Shown piece after piece: positions 1 to 10,206 of a stretch of 64,000 nucleotides of DNA. A program made the position numbers and the translations under genes. Where the stretch lies: NCBI RefSeq assembly GCF_004329715.1, contig NZ_JXSY01000018.1, forward strand, positions 186,001-250,000. The letters are read 5' to 3'. Position 1 is the first letter of the stretch; the number at the start of each line of letters is the position of its first letter. The notes under the pieces were generated by a model that did no database searches, was not told the origin of the DNA, and saw nothing but the letters and a program-made list of their open reading frames with translations. The stretch is from Bowmanella sp. JS7-9. Its GTDB lineage: Bacteria > Pseudomonadota > Gammaproteobacteria > Enterobacterales > Alteromonadaceae.

Positions 1-305
1 GCGATCGGGTCAGCGGACATAAACCTTCGGTAGATGTGATGTTCGACTCGTTGGTGGAGTCCGCCGGTCAGAATGTGGTGGCCACACTGTTGACCGGTAT
101 GGGGCGGGATGGCGCACAGGGTTTGCTGAATTTGCGTAAAGCCGGTGCGCATACTATCTGTCAGGACGAGAAAAGTTGCGTGGTGTTTGGTATGCCTAAA
201 GTTGCGATTAATCTGGGCGCAGCGGCGCAAATACTGCCACTGGGTGAGATTGCCGAAGCAATGATTCAGTACCTGCAGAAAGTTAAGGCTGGTAGCCGCC
301 TCTAG
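1..305 (+). CDS. cheB: CheB-type protein-glutamate methylesterase, C-terminal fragment
   Basis: C-terminal part of the CheB methylesterase domain, which removes methyl groups from chemoreceptors. The reading frame is open from base 3, so the gene begins before the window. Visible motifs are GHKPSVDV, then LTGMGRDGA, which carries the catalytic aspartate of the CheB Ser-His-Asp triad, and SCVVFGMP near the end. The receiver domain, if there is one, lies outside, so a lone methylesterase or a pilus-type ChpB cannot be excluded. The stop is at 303-305; no clear terminator follows in the 109 bases before the next gene. Confidence 0.85.
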   Translation, partial: DRVSGHKPSVDVMFDSLVESAGQNVVATLLTGMGRDGAQGLLNLRKAGAHTICQDEKSCVVFGMPKVAINLGAAAQILPLGEIAEAMIQYLQKVKAGSRL

Positions 306-414
306 GATAAAGCGACTATTTCACGGATTTCTCCCACTTGCTAGTTGCACAGCCTGACACGGCGATTTACTCTCGGGGTAGCTGTGTTTAACCCTTTAAA
401 ATCGAGGACTTCCC

Positions 415-1641
415 GTGCAAGTGAGTGTACCTAAGCATATTGTGCCATTGGACAATATTCTCCCCGAAGAACCGTTATTGATGATGGGCGCAGGCCCGGT
501 TCCGGTACCCGCGCGGGTGGCAGCCGCCAATGCCATTGTGATCAATCACCTTGGCGATACCATGTCGCAGGTTATCGAGCAGGTCAAAGCCATGTCCCGC
601 TACGTGTTTCAGACCGAAAAAGGCCAAATTTTAGGGGTCGCCGGCCCCGGATCGGCGGCCATGGAAATGGCCGTGGCTAATCTGGTCGTGCCGGGTAGTA
701 AGGTACTGAGTGTTATTAATGGCTTTTTCAGTGGTCGGTTAGCGGAAATGGCCCAGCGACTGGGTGCCGATGTAACGCGTCTTGAAGTTGCCGAAGGCCA
801 GGCGGCGCAAGCGGAAGAAGTTGAGCGTTATTTGCGTTTACATCGCCCTCAGGTACTGACCATAGTACAGGGGGAGACATCCAACACCATCTGCAATAAG
901 CACCTGCAGGCCATTGCCAGAATAGCGCGTGAGTATGACTGTCTGGTGATTGTTGATGCGGTCTGTACCCTTAGCACTATGCCACTGGAAATGGATGCCT
1001 GGGGAATCGATGCGGTGATCACCGGTGGCCAGAAAGGATTATCCTGCATTCCGGGTATATCACTGGTGGCGTTCTCTGAACGGGCGTGGCAACACATTAG
1101 CGCCCGCACCGATACGCTGCGTCACTGGTGCCTGGATGCCAAACTTGCCGATAAATTCTGGTATCAGAAGTCTTATCACTATACGGCGCCGGTTTCCGGG
1201 ATTCTGGCCATTCATGAAGCACTGCGCCTGATATGTATCGAGACGCTGGAAAGCCGGTTTGAACGCCATTTGCGCTGTTCTCTTGCGCTGCAGGCGGGGC
1301 TGGAGTCAATGGGCCTGAAATTATTTGTTGCGCCATCTTCGCGCCTGAATTCCGTAGTGGGCATCGAGGTCCCCAATGGAATTGAGGGCAAACAACTGCT
1401 CAGCTACATGTCCCAGCGCTATCGGGTAGAAATCTCTGGCTCGTTTGGTGCCAATATTGTGCGTATCGGGCAAATGGGCGAGCAGTGCCGCTCGCATAAC
1501 CTTTTCCGTACCTTGCACGCGCTGGGCAGCAGCCTGCGTGCTCTGGGAAGTGACGTGGATGTGCCAGCGGGTGTGGCCGCGCTGGAAGCGACGCTGGATA
1601 AATTCGAATTTCCACCGGCATCGCCCCGGCAAATTGCCTGA
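415..1641 (+). CDS. Class V PLP-dependent aminotransferase (alanine/serine-glyoxylate type)
   Basis: Fold-type I, class V aminotransferase of 408 residues, the usual length for alanine-glyoxylate or serine-pyruvate/glyoxylate aminotransferases, acting in the cytoplasm. The N-terminal MMGAGPVPVP corresponds to the usual G-P-x-P start of the family. Asp181 in IVDAV should contact the PLP ring nitrogen, and Lys207 in GGQKGL is the Schiff-base lysine. The start is GTG at 415, preceded by GAGG. Exact substrate specificity (alanine, serine or aspartate donor) cannot be read from the sequence. Confidence 0.85.
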   Translation: MQVSVPKHIVPLDNILPEEPLLMMGAGPVPVPARVAAANAIVINHLGDTMSQVIEQVKAMSRYVFQTEKGQILGVAGPGSAAMEMAVANLVVPGSKVLSVINGFFSGRLAEMAQRLGADVTRLEVAEGQAAQAEEVERYLRLHRPQVLTIVQGETSNTICNKHLQAIARIAREYDCLVIVDAVCTLSTMPLEMDAWGIDAVITGGQKGLSCIPGISLVAFSERAWQHISARTDTLRHWCLDAKLADKFWYQKSYHYTAPVSGILAIHEALRLICIETLESRFERHLRCSLALQAGLESMGLKLFVAPSSRLNSVVGIEVPNGIEGKQLLSYMSQRYRVEISGSFGANIVRIGQMGEQCRSHNLFRTLHALGSSLRALGSDVDVPAGVAALEATLDKFEFPPASPRQIA

Positions 1642-1648
1642 CCAGCTC

Positions 1649-2236
1649 ATGGACGAAGCGATTGTCAATTACCTGAATAAGCACGCCAACTGGCCGCAGT
1701 TGGCGCTGGCTCATAATCTATTATTGGCGCACGGATTCAGTGCCGCGATAAAATGGAATGCGCCTGTATATATGCTGGATGGTAAAAACCTGGTTGGCCT
1801 TGGCGGTTTTAAACAGCACTGCGCGGTTTGGTTCTTTAACGGCGTGTTACTCAACGATCCACAGAACAGACTGCTCAATGCCCAGGAAGGCAAGACCCAA
1901 ACCTTGCGCCAATGGCGCTTTAGCGCCGGCGATACACTCGATGAAGCGTATCTTGCCGGGTTGCTGGCACAGGTCAAACACGCCCATCAACAAGGTACCG
2001 GGACTCCTCAGCTGGCACCCAAGCAACTGACTATCACTGAACCCTTTTGTCAGGCACTGGCGGGCGATGCCGCGCTGCAATCGGCCTTTGATAGCCTGTC
2101 TCCGGGTAAGCAGCGGGACTATGCCGATTACATTACTGAGGCGAAACAGGAAGCCACCAAGCACAAACGTTTGGATAAGATTATCCCGATGATAAAAGCA
2201 GGGATGGGCCTGAACGATAAATATAAAAACTGTTAA
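1649..2236 (+). CDS. YdeI/OmdA-family protein with DUF1801-like N-terminus
   Basis: Protein of 195 residues. The N-terminal half (about 20-110) resembles the DUF1801 fold, with KWNAPVY and VGLGGFKQHCAVWFF. The C-terminal half (about 135-190) has the YdeI/OmdA pattern: paired helices with LSPGKQRDYADYI and KHKRLDKI. I chose the ATG at 1649, seven bases after the aminotransferase stop, because homology begins there; an upstream frame extension overlaps the aminotransferase and is not needed. The function of this family is poorly defined; it has been linked to envelope stress or bacteriocin protection in enterics. Probably co-transcribed with the preceding gene. Confidence 0.8.
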   Translation: MDEAIVNYLNKHANWPQLALAHNLLLAHGFSAAIKWNAPVYMLDGKNLVGLGGFKQHCAVWFFNGVLLNDPQNRLLNAQEGKTQTLRQWRFSAGDTLDEAYLAGLLAQVKHAHQQGTGTPQLAPKQLTITEPFCQALAGDAALQSAFDSLSPGKQRDYADYITEAKQEATKHKRLDKIIPMIKAGMGLNDKYKNC

Positions 2237-2272
2237 TCGCGCCAATAGCAAAGATTAAACAAAGCAGAGATT

Positions 2273-2303
2273 AAAAAAGCCGGTTAAGTTAACCGGCTTT
2301 TTT
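2273..2303. terminator. Bidirectional intrinsic terminator between the YdeI-like gene and valS
   Basis: Perfect 15-bp inverted repeat (2273-2287 and 2289-2303) with A-run and T-run flanks around a GCCGG core. It serves both the rightward YdeI-like gene and the leftward valS operon. Confidence 0.9.
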
Positions 2304-2321
2304 GTGTTTGGCTGAAACTAT

Positions 2322-5090
2322 TTACAGCGCTTCGATGGTGGCTTTTTGCTCATTCAGCTTATCGATTTGCAGCTGGAACTCGGCCAGTTTGGCGCGCTCC
2401 TTGGCGATAACTGCCTCCGGTGCTTTGCCCACAAACGCCTCATTAGACAGCTTGCCATTGGTGCGGTTGAAGTCACCCTGCAGCTTTTCCAGCGCCTTAT
2501 TGATACGCGCCAGTTCGGCATCTTTATCAATCAGGCCGGCCATCGGGATCAGCACTTCCATTTCACCGACGATAGCACTGGCAGACGCTGGGCCTTTTTC
2601 GCCAGCAGGCAAAATGTCCATACTTTCCAGACGTGCCATTTTGGTCAGCAGCAAACGGTTATCTTCACTGCGGCGCAGATCGTCGCTGGTAGCGTTTTTC
2701 AGTAATACATTCAGTGGCTTACTCGGTGCGATATCCATTTCACCACGGATGTTACGCACGCCCACGATGACCTGTTTCACCCACTCGATATCCGCCAGTG
2801 CTGCTTCGTCCAGTTTGCTGGCATCGAACTGCGGGAATGGCTGCATCATAATGCTGTTTTCACCGCTGACGGAGGTCAGTGGTGCCACACGCTGCCAAAT
2901 TTCTTCGGTGATAAATGGCATAATCGGGTGCATCAGACGTAGCAGGCTTTCTAACACGTTAACCAGCGTATGACGGGTACCGCGCTTCTGCGCCTCAGTG
3001 CTGCTATCTGCATTAAGAACAGGTTTAGCCAGCTCCAGATACCAGTCACAGAATTGGTTCCAGGTAAATTCATACACTGCCTGTGCGGCTAAGTCGAAAC
3101 GATAGGTGCCAAGCGCCTGTTCGAATGTTTGCAGGGTCTGTTGGAATTTGGCCCAGATCCACTTATCGGCTAATGACAGCACCATTTCGCCACCGTCTTT
3201 ACCCGTGTCTTGCTCCTCGGTGTTCATCAGCACAAAGCGCGAAGCATTCCACAGCTTGTTGCAGAAGTTACGGTAACCTTCCACGCGGCCCATATCGAAG
3301 TTGATATCGCGGCTGGTCGACGCCATGGCGGCGAAAGTAAAGCGCAGCGCATCGGTCCCGTAGGCAGCAATGCCATCCGGGAACTGTTCACGGGTGCGCT
3401 TAGCGATTTTTTCCGCCAGTTGCGGCTGCATCATGCCCGCGGTACGTTTTTCTACCAGCGTGTCCAGTTCGATACCGTCGATCAGATCGATAGGATCCAG
3501 CACATTACCCTTGGACTTGGACATTTTGTTGCCCTGTTCGTCACGGATAAGACCGGTGATATAGATTTCCTTGAACGGGATTTTGCCGGTGAATTTTTTG
3601 GTCATCATGATCATGCGGGCAACCCAGAAGAAAATGATGTCAAAACCGGTTACCAGCACGGAAGACGGCACAAAGGTTTCCAGTTCTGGTGTTTTTTCCG
3701 GCCAGCCCATGGTCGCAAATGGCCACAGGGCAGAGGAGAACCAGGTATCCAGCACGTCTTCATCCTGACGCAGTGCAATATCGGCACTCAGATTATGTTT
3801 GTTGCGTACTTCTGCTTCGTCGCGGCCAACATAGACATTGCCATTGTCGTCATACCAGGCTGGGATACGGTGGCCCCACCACAACTGACGGCTGATACAC
3901 CAGTCCTGAATGTTGTACATCCACTGGTAGTAGGTTTTGCTCCAGTTCTCCGGTACAAACTTGATTTCGCCGCTTTCCACCGCTTCAATCGCCGGCTTGG
4001 CCAGTGACTCCACCGCCACATACCATTGATCGGTCAGGTAAGGTTCAATCACCGCTCCGGTGCGATCACCGCGTGGTACTTTCAGTTTATGCGGTTCAAC
4101 TTTTACCAGTACCCCGGCAGCTTCTAAATCGGCGACGATTTGCTTACGCGCATCGAAACGATCCAAACCACGGTAGGCCTCTGGGGCGTTGTTGTTCACT
4201 TTGGCATCGGCAGTAAAGATGTTGATCATTTCCAGATCGTGGCGTTTACCGATGTCATAGTCGTTGAAGTCATGGGCCGGGGTGATTTTCACGCAGCCGG
4301 TGCCGAATTCCATATCTACGTAATCGTCCGCAACGATAGGAATTAAGCGGCCGGTAATTGGCAGTTTGATCTGTTTGCCAATAAATGCCTGATAGCGTTC
4401 ATCATCCGGGTGTACCGCTACCGCGGTATCGCCGAGCATGGTTTCCGGGCGGGTAGTGGCTACCACTAACTCACCGCTGCCATCGGCCAACGGGTAACGC
4501 ATGTGCCACATGAAGCCGTCTTCTTCTTCATTCAACACTTCTAAATCGGATACCGCGGTGTGCAGCACCGGATCCCAGTTCACCAGACGCTGGCCACGGT
4601 AAATCAGGCCTTCTTCGAATAATTGAACGAACACTTCTTTGACGGCCTCAGACAGGTCGTCATCCATAGTAAAGGCTTCACGGGTCCAGTCACAGGAGGT
4701 GCCCATACGGCGCATTTGCGAGGTAATGGTGCCGCCGGAGTGTTCTTTCCATTCCCAGATCTTTTTCACAAAGTCTTCGCGACCTAAGTCGTGACGGGTT
4801 TTACCCTGCGCGTTCAGTTGACGCTCAACCACCATCTGGGTGGCAATACCGGCGTGGTCGGTACCACATTGCCACAGGGTGTTATCGCCTTTCATACGAT
4901 GGTAACGGGTCAGCGCATCCATAATGGTGTGCTGGAATGCATGGCCCATGTGCAAGCTACCGGTCACATTGGGTGGTGGCAGCAGAATACAGTACGGATC
5001 GCCTTTTCCACTGGCGGCAAAATAGCCTTGCTGTTCCCACTGCTGGTAACAGGCCTGCTCAATATTATTGGGATTAAAGGTTTTATCCAT
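2322..5090 (-). CDS. valS: Valyl-tRNA synthetase
   Basis: Charges tRNA-Val in the cytoplasm; 922 residues, close to the usual ~950. Class I signatures are present: [13 protein letters not shown] with the HIGH-type HMGH at residues 47-50, and KMSKSKGN near residue 522. The editing (CP1) domain lies between, with [15 protein letters not shown]. The C-terminus has the family's coiled-coil tRNA arm ([15 protein letters not shown]). I take the ATG at 5088-5090; a longer frame upstream lies inside holC. It overlaps the holC stop by 8 bases, indicating one leftward operon pepA-holC-valS that ends at the terminator at 2273-2303. Confidence 0.97.
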   Translation of the reverse strand: MDKTFNPNNIEQACYQQWEQQGYFAASGKGDPYCILLPPPNVTGSLHMGHAFQHTIMDALTRYHRMKGDNTLWQCGTDHAGIATQMVVERQLNAQGKTRHDLGREDFVKKIWEWKEHSGGTITSQMRRMGTSCDWTREAFTMDDDLSEAVKEVFVQLFEEGLIYRGQRLVNWDPVLHTAVSDLEVLNEEEDGFMWHMRYPLADGSGELVVATTRPETMLGDTAVAVHPDDERYQAFIGKQIKLPITGRLIPIVADDYVDMEFGTGCVKITPAHDFNDYDIGKRHDLEMINIFTADAKVNNNAPEAYRGLDRFDARKQIVADLEAAGVLVKVEPHKLKVPRGDRTGAVIEPYLTDQWYVAVESLAKPAIEAVESGEIKFVPENWSKTYYQWMYNIQDWCISRQLWWGHRIPAWYDDNGNVYVGRDEAEVRNKHNLSADIALRQDEDVLDTWFSSALWPFATMGWPEKTPELETFVPSSVLVTGFDIIFFWVARMIMMTKKFTGKIPFKEIYITGLIRDEQGNKMSKSKGNVLDPIDLIDGIELDTLVEKRTAGMMQPQLAEKIAKRTREQFPDGIAAYGTDALRFTFAAMASTSRDINFDMGRVEGYRNFCNKLWNASRFVLMNTEEQDTGKDGGEMVLSLADKWIWAKFQQTLQTFEQALGTYRFDLAAQAVYEFTWNQFCDWYLELAKPVLNADSSTEAQKRGTRHTLVNVLESLLRLMHPIMPFITEEIWQRVAPLTSVSGENSIMMQPFPQFDASKLDEAALADIEWVKQVIVGVRNIRGEMDIAPSKPLNVLLKNATSDDLRRSEDNRLLLTKMARLESMDILPAGEKGPASASAIVGEMEVLIPMAGLIDKDAELARINKALEKLQGDFNRTNGKLSNEAFVGKAPEAVIAKERAKLAEFQLQIDKLNEQKATIEAL

Positions 5091-5535
5091 GGTTCGTCTC
5101 AAAAAGTTCATGTGCCGGGCGGGTATCCAGTTGATGGCCAGCGGCCCGGTATTGTTTATAACGTTCTCTTGCTGCCTGCTTACCTGCTTCATCCGCAGGT
5201 ACCAGGTCATAAATAAAGCGATAGCCAGATAAACTGGCTGGCATGCTGTGGCTGACGTTGATTAGCACCTGGCATTGATTGGCCTGACGCCATTGCCAGC
5301 CGATTTGCACTGGTGCGCCATTGGCCGGGCCTTCCCCCGGCAGGTTGTGTGGTACGAATCCCTCGGCGGGGCGTTGCCACATCAGTTCGTCCACAGCTTC
5401 TGCGCCAGTTTGATCGGCACAACATACAAAGCTGCGCTGACGCTGGCGGAAATGCCGGGCGGCAAGTAAACAGGCCAGTTCACTGGCCTGTTTGGGATCA
5501 TCCTGCTCCAGCAGGTAAAAAGTGACGTTAGCCAT
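5083..5535 (-). CDS. holC: DNA polymerase III chi subunit
   Basis: Chi subunit of the clamp-loader complex, which links the loader to SSB. 150 residues, normal length. Family features: N-terminal [32 protein letters not shown], and the central [17 protein letters not shown], where the W and FVPH are characteristic. The start ATG overlaps the pepA stop (TAATG) and the end overlaps valS by 8 bases, the conserved gammaproteobacterial order pepA-holC-valS. Translational coupling is likely. Confidence 0.93.
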   Translation of the reverse strand: MANVTFYLLEQDDPKQASELACLLAARHFRQRQRSFVCCADQTGAEAVDELMWQRPAEGFVPHNLPGEGPANGAPVQIGWQWRQANQCQVLINVSHSMPASLSGYRFIYDLVPADEAGKQAARERYKQYRAAGHQLDTRPAHELFETNHG

Positions 5536-7040
5536 TAATCTTCAGTTTGAATGCCTGCACGATTAATCAGGAACTGGGTCAGCATAGGCACCGGACGACC
5601 GGTCGCCCCTTTGTTTTTACCACTGTTCCATGCGGTACCGGCAATATCCAGATGCGCCCAGTTATATTTGCGGGTAAAGCGCGACAGAAAGCACGCGGCA
5701 GTAATGGTACCAGCCGGGCGACCACCTAAGTTGCTCATATCCGCAAACGGGCTTTCGATTTGTTCCTGATACTCATCCCATAAAGGTAAACGCCACGCGC
5801 GGTCACCACTTTGCTCAGAGGCATTCAGTAGCTCATGAGCCAGCGGATTATGGCTGCTTAGCAGGCCGGTGGCATATTTGCCCAGCGCGATGACACAGGC
5901 ACCGGTCAGGGTTGCCACGTCGATTACCAACTCCGGCTCGAAACGCTCCACATAGGTGAGGGTATCGCACAGCACCAGGCGGCCTTCCGCATCGGTATTC
6001 AGCACTTCGACGGTTTGACCTGACATTGTGGTGAGAATATCGCCCGGGCGATAGCTCTTACCGTCTGGCATATTTTCACAGCCAGCCAGTACACCGATAA
6101 CATTCAGTGGCAAGTTCAGGGCGGCGATCGCATGCATGGTACCCAGTACCCCGGCTGCACCACCCATATCGTATTTCATCTCGTCCATGCCTTCGCCGGG
6201 CTTGATTGAAATACCACCTGAGTCAAAGGTCAGGCCTTTACCGACTAAGACAATCGGTGCCTGATTCTGAGAGCCGCCTTCATAGCGCATGATTGTCATC
6301 ACTGACTCATTCTCAGAGCCACGGCCAACGGCCAGATAAGCGTTCATGCCTAATTCCTGCATTTGCGCTTCGCCGACGCGCTCAATACTCAACGGCGAAT
6401 ACTGTTCAGCCAGCTTAGCGGCCTGATCGTGCAGGTATTGAGGGTTGCAGATATTCGGCGGCATATTCGCCACATCACGGGTGGTTTTCATGCCCTCTGC
6501 TACAGCCAAACCGTGAGTAATGGCGCGCTCACCGATAGACAGTTCGCGGCGGGTAGGGACATTAAAAACCAGTTTACGCAGCGGACGACGTTGATCCGAC
6601 TTTTTACTCTTGAGCTGGTCAAAGGTGTACAGCGAGGCCTGGGTGGTTTCTACAGCCTGACGGACCTTCCAGTAGGTATCGCGCCCTTTCACGTGCAGTT
6701 CAGTCAGGAAACACACAGATTCCATCGAGCCCGTTTCATTCAGGGTGCTGATGGTCTTGGCGACGATTTGCTTGTACTGACGTTCGTCCAGTTCACGCTC
6801 TTTACCACAACCAACCAGCAAGACGCGCTCGCTCAGTACATTGGGAATATGGTGCAGTAACAGCATCTGGCCGGCTTTGCCTTCCAGATCGCCACGACGG
6901 ATCAGGTTACTGATGTAGCCGCCGCTGATTTCATCCAGTTGCTCAGCAACCGGTGTTAAACGACGTGGTTCGAAGACACCGACAACAATGCAGGCACTGC
7001 GTTGTTTTTCCGGACTGCCACTTTTTACACTGAATTCCAT
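5535..7040 (-). CDS. pepA: Leucyl aminopeptidase PepA
   Basis: M17 dizinc leucyl aminopeptidase, 501 residues, normal length. The catalytic half shows [20 protein letters not shown] and the M17 signature NTDAEGRL near residue 350; these supply metal ligands and the catalytic lysine. The N-terminal domain (1-165) is the DNA-binding part known from E. coli PepA, which also acts in Xer recombination and carAB control. First gene of the leftward operon; a divergent 237-base region separates it from lptF. Confidence 0.96.
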   Translation of the reverse strand: MEFSVKSGSPEKQRSACIVVGVFEPRRLTPVAEQLDEISGGYISNLIRRGDLEGKAGQMLLLHHIPNVLSERVLLVGCGKERELDERQYKQIVAKTISTLNETGSMESVCFLTELHVKGRDTYWKVRQAVETTQASLYTFDQLKSKKSDQRRPLRKLVFNVPTRRELSIGERAITHGLAVAEGMKTTRDVANMPPNICNPQYLHDQAAKLAEQYSPLSIERVGEAQMQELGMNAYLAVGRGSENESVMTIMRYEGGSQNQAPIVLVGKGLTFDSGGISIKPGEGMDEMKYDMGGAAGVLGTMHAIAALNLPLNVIGVLAGCENMPDGKSYRPGDILTTMSGQTVEVLNTDAEGRLVLCDTLTYVERFEPELVIDVATLTGACVIALGKYATGLLSSHNPLAHELLNASEQSGDRAWRLPLWDEYQEQIESPFADMSNLGGRPAGTITAACFLSRFTRKYNWAHLDIAGTAWNSGKNKGATGRPVPMLTQFLINRAGIQTED

Positions 7041-7277
7041 GGCTGATTAGCCCCCTCAAAAGCTCTGTGTTTATCAGACTTTACTTGCTGATTCGCGAAA
7101 AAAAGCCCTTCTGCGGGCGCGGATTAGCAAATTAAACTTGTGAAAATGGTAAGTTTACTTAAAATTTTGCAGTATGCCACCAAAAATGGCAGTTTTCATT
7201 GTTTGAACCGCGCGCTGTAACGCGGTTTAATAGGCCGTAATTTATTTGCGCCGGGCCGCAACAAAACAGGGTTAATT
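7041..7277. promoter_or_regulatory. Divergent intergenic region pepA / lptF
   Basis: 237 bases that must hold the divergent promoters of pepA (left) and lptF (right). A 7-bp hairpin (7206-7212 with 7221-7227) lies in the lptF leader side. On the leftward strand a short 4-bp GC stem followed by seven T (7098-7118) sits 58 bases before pepA and looks like a weak attenuator. No convincing promoter hexamers were fixed by eye. Confidence 0.4.
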
Positions 7278-8381
7278 GTGCTGATTTTCCGCTATCTGTT
7301 GTCCGAGACATTAAAGTCTCAGGTGGCAGTTTTTCTGGTCTTAATGGCCATATTTATTACGCAAAAGTTTGTGCGTGTACTGGCTGAAGCCACCAACGGC
7401 GATATTCCGGCCAATACCGTATTAAGTTTTCTTTCCTTGCAATTACCTGTGCTGGCGGCACTGGTGTTACCGCTGAGTTTATTTTTAGGCATTATGCTGG
7501 CCCATGGCCGTTTTTACGCGGACAGTGAGATGGCTGTGATGCGCGCCTGTGGCATCAGTGAATGGTATGTCACCCGCGTAACACTGGCGCTGGGTGGGCT
7601 AATGGCGCTGATTACTGCCTTTTTAACCCTGTGGCTGGCACCACTGGCGGTAGAGCAGGAATATCAGCTGGAAGACAAATTAGGTGCCGAAACCGGATTG
7701 ACGACCCTGATTCCGGGGCGTTTTCAGGAAACCGCTAATAAACAAGCCGTGATGTTTGTGCACGACATCGGTGATGAAGACAACCAGCTGGAAGGGGTTT
7801 TTTTGGTGCGCCAAAAGGCGCCAGGCAGTGAAGACTTACATTTGATTTATTCTCAGACCGGCAAAGTGGAAACCGAGTCTAATGGTGCGCAAAAACTCGT
7901 TCTGGCCGAGGGCGCTCAGTATGAAGGTAGCCTAGGCCAGCGTGACTTTCAGGTGGTGGAATTTGCCGAGTATCAGGTGCAGATTGCCGAGCAGCAAACT
8001 GAACAACAACGGCGTAAGTTAACCGCCTATCCAACCCAGGAACTGATTGGTGACGATAGCCTGGATGCACTGGCCGAATTACAGTGGCGGATTGCGATTC
8101 CGCTGTCTATTCCGTTTCTGATTCTGATCGCCGTGCCGCTTAGCGCGGTCGAGCCTCGCCAGGGGCGTTTCGGCAAAATGTTCCCTGCACTGATGCTGTA
8201 TCTGGGGTATTTCATGCTATTGATGGCCGGGCGCAAATTACTCGAAGATGGCAAGATCCCCGCCAATCTGGGCCTGTGGTGGGTACATGCTGTGATGTTA
8301 TTGATTGGCACCTTCCTGCTGGTACGTGGCCGCACCTTCGGCGTGAGAATCCGCGCCCAGCTCAAGGGGAGAAAGGCATGA
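7278..8381 (+). CDS. lptF: LPS export ABC permease LptF
   Basis: Inner-membrane permease subunit of LptB2FG, which extracts lipopolysaccharide from the inner membrane. 367 residues with the standard layout: two N-terminal membrane spans plus one after a short loop (to about residue 120), a periplasmic beta-jellyroll (about 130-265), and three C-terminal spans. The family motif near the first coupling helix, GRFYADSEMAVMRACGIS, is clear. The start is GTG at 7278. The stop overlaps the lptG start (ATGA), so the pair is translationally coupled. Confidence 0.95.
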   Translation: MLIFRYLLSETLKSQVAVFLVLMAIFITQKFVRVLAEATNGDIPANTVLSFLSLQLPVLAALVLPLSLFLGIMLAHGRFYADSEMAVMRACGISEWYVTRVTLALGGLMALITAFLTLWLAPLAVEQEYQLEDKLGAETGLTTLIPGRFQETANKQAVMFVHDIGDEDNQLEGVFLVRQKAPGSEDLHLIYSQTGKVETESNGAQKLVLAEGAQYEGSLGQRDFQVVEFAEYQVQIAEQQTEQQRRKLTAYPTQELIGDDSLDALAELQWRIAIPLSIPFLILIAVPLSAVEPRQGRFGKMFPALMLYLGYFMLLMAGRKLLEDGKIPANLGLWWVHAVMLLIGTFLLVRGRTFGVRIRAQLKGRKA

Positions 8382-9439
8382 TCAAGATATTAGATCTGTA
8401 TCTGGCGCGCACCCTTATCGGCACCACCTTTATGTCATTGATGGTGTTGGTGGGGCTGAGCAGTTTGCTGAAGTTTGTCGAGCAGCTTAAGTTTGTCGGT
8501 CGCGGCACCTACGATATGTTAATCGCCAGCGTGTATATCCTGCTGAGTATGCCCCGTGAAATCGAGATGTTCTTCCCCATGGCGACCCTGATTGGTGGCC
8601 TGATTGGCATGGGCATATTGGCCAGCAATAGCGAGTTGGTGGTGATGCAGGCGGCAGGCATGAGCCGCGCCAACATTATCGGCTCGGCGATGAAAACTGC
8701 GCTGCTGATGGTGTTATTTGTGATGTCGCTGGGCGAATGGGTTGCGCCGGTGACTGAAGCGCAGGCCAAAGAATTACGCACCCAGGCAATTACTGGCGGT
8801 AGCCTGTTTACCGGCGGTAATGCCGTGTGGGCTAAGGATGGCGACGATTTTGTCAGTATCGGCGAGGTACGAAGTAAAACTGAACTGGCCAATGTCAGGA
8901 TTTTACATTTCGGTGCTGAGATGGCATTGCAGAGCATTACCACCGCCGATTCTGCCATTTTTAGCGGTAGCAGCTGGCGTTTGAAAAACGTAGAAGTCAC
9001 CGAGTTCAGTGAGGGCTATATTGATGTCGCGCCTAGTAAAGAAACCCGCTGGGAGTCGCAATTAACTCCGGATAAACTGGGCGTGGTGGCGGTTAAGCCG
9101 GAAGCCCTGTCCATTCGTGGCCTGCTGGATTATGTAGCGTATCTGCACAACAACGGTCAGGATGCCGGGCGTTATGAACTGGCGTTTTGGCGTAAAGTGC
9201 TGCAACCCGTATCCGTAGGGATTATGTTGTTGCTGGCGCTGTCATTTGTATTTGGCCCGCTGCGCAGCGTGACCATGGGCGCCCGGGTGATCATGGGAGT
9301 GCTAACCGGCTTTGGCTTCTTTATAGCTAACGAAGTATTCGGTCCCATGAGCCTGGTATATCAATTGCCGCCACTGGTTGGCGCGCTGTTACCCAGTGCG
9401 CTGTTTGCCGGACTGGCCGCGTATCTGGTCCGCAAATAG
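8378..9439 (+). CDS. lptG: LPS export ABC permease LptG
   Basis: Partner permease of LptF. 353 residues starting MIKILDLYLARTL, preceded by AGGGGAG; upstream in-frame extension lies inside lptF and is rejected. Coupling-helix region NSELVVMQAAGMSRANI is typical. A periplasmic jellyroll (about 130-265) separates N- and C-terminal membrane spans; the C-terminus has QPVSVGIMLLLALSFVFGPLR. Convergent with the RDD gene, only three bases apart. Confidence 0.95.
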   Translation: MIKILDLYLARTLIGTTFMSLMVLVGLSSLLKFVEQLKFVGRGTYDMLIASVYILLSMPREIEMFFPMATLIGGLIGMGILASNSELVVMQAAGMSRANIIGSAMKTALLMVLFVMSLGEWVAPVTEAQAKELRTQAITGGSLFTGGNAVWAKDGDDFVSIGEVRSKTELANVRILHFGAEMALQSITTADSAIFSGSSWRLKNVEVTEFSEGYIDVAPSKETRWESQLTPDKLGVVAVKPEALSIRGLLDYVAYLHNNGQDAGRYELAFWRKVLQPVSVGIMLLLALSFVFGPLRSVTMGARVIMGVLTGFGFFIANEVFGPMSLVYQLPPLVGALLPSALFAGLAAYLVRK

Positions 9440-9442
9440 GCG

Positions 9443-9946
9443 TTAGCCGTTTAAACCACGCCAACTGCGATGGTGGTTGGCCTGCTCGCTGAGAAAGACC
9501 ACCTCTGTGTTGGCGATGCGATCTTGCAGACTGAGGCGGTTTTTCCAGTCTATGAGCAATAACAGATTACCCAGTCCACCCAGCGCGCAGAGCATACGCA
9601 ATGCCACGCGAGGGTAGGTGATGGGCTGCTCTGTGGTACTCAGAATCCGTAAACGCCAGGCACGCATGCCGATGGTCTGTCCGCCATTACGCCAAAACCA
9701 CATAAAAAATACACACACCCAGAACAGCACCCAGCACTGCACCAGATGGGTATATAAAGGGCTGGATTTAAGCCAGTCACTCAAATGGGTGTGACCTTGT
9801 GTGTCTAGCTGACCATTTTGAAATAGCACCATAAACACCAGCAAAATGGCCAGAGCGGCGACCATGCCGATAGCAATGGCGACCAGGGTGTCATATAGCA
9901 TTGCGGCAAGGCGGCGAATTAGCGTCGCGCGAGGAAAATTGGTCAT
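9443..9946 (-). CDS. RDD-family membrane protein
   Basis: Inner-membrane protein of 167 residues with three hydrophobic segments (about 12-42, 65-90, 110-130). Named for the conserved Arg and two Asp: RRLAAMLYD near the start and the LQDRIANTEVV type ending, with GGQTIGMRAWRLRI between, all typical of RDD proteins. I start at ATG 9944-9946 (MTNFPRATL) because family similarity begins there. Role unknown, perhaps ion transport. Such a gene often follows lptG in marine gammaproteobacteria, though here it is on the other strand. Confidence 0.85.
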   Translation of the reverse strand: MTNFPRATLIRRLAAMLYDTLVAIAIGMVAALAILLVFMVLFQNGQLDTQGHTHLSDWLKSSPLYTHLVQCWVLFWVCVFFMWFWRNGGQTIGMRAWRLRILSTTEQPITYPRVALRMLCALGGLGNLLLLIDWKNRLSLQDRIANTEVVFLSEQANHHRSWRGLNG

Positions 9947-10119
9947 AAAAACAACAACTTTGACTTGTGATTGGAGGCAGTTTACCAGCAAGCATGGGCA
10001 TGAGTAAGAGAATGTGGAAAATCCATAATAAAACGCTTGCAAGGGTAAAGCACATCGCTATAATGGCGACCCTCGATAGCCGCTGGAAACAGTGGTAAAA
10101 CGACAAAAATAAAATCTAT

Positions 10120-10206
10120 GCCAGAGTGGCGAAATTGGTAGACGCAGCGGATTCAAAATCCGCCATCCTAACCGATGTGTCGGTTCGAGTCCGACCTCTG
10201 GCACCA
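10120..10206 (+). tRNA. tRNA-Leu (anticodon CAA)
   Basis: 87-base tRNA gene. Acceptor stem GCCAGAG (10120-10126) pairs with CTCTGGC (10196-10202), discriminator A, encoded CCA 10204-10206. Anticodon stem 10147-10151 with 10159-10163; seven-base loop TTCAAAA gives anticodon CAA (10154-10156), reading UUG. Long variable arm and GGTTCGAGTCC T-arm fit a class II leucine tRNA. In E. coli the same isoacceptor gene (leuX) is a known integration site of islands; here phage-like genes begin directly downstream. Confidence 0.97.

Noticed and set aside
3210-4007. Long rightward frame (265 codons) opposite valS
   Set aside because: Antisense shadow of a highly conserved gene; no ribosome site and no recognisable domain.
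7098-7118. Possible attenuator in the pepA leader
   Set aside because: Only a 4-bp GC stem before the T-run; too weak to call a terminator, noted in the intergenic entry only.
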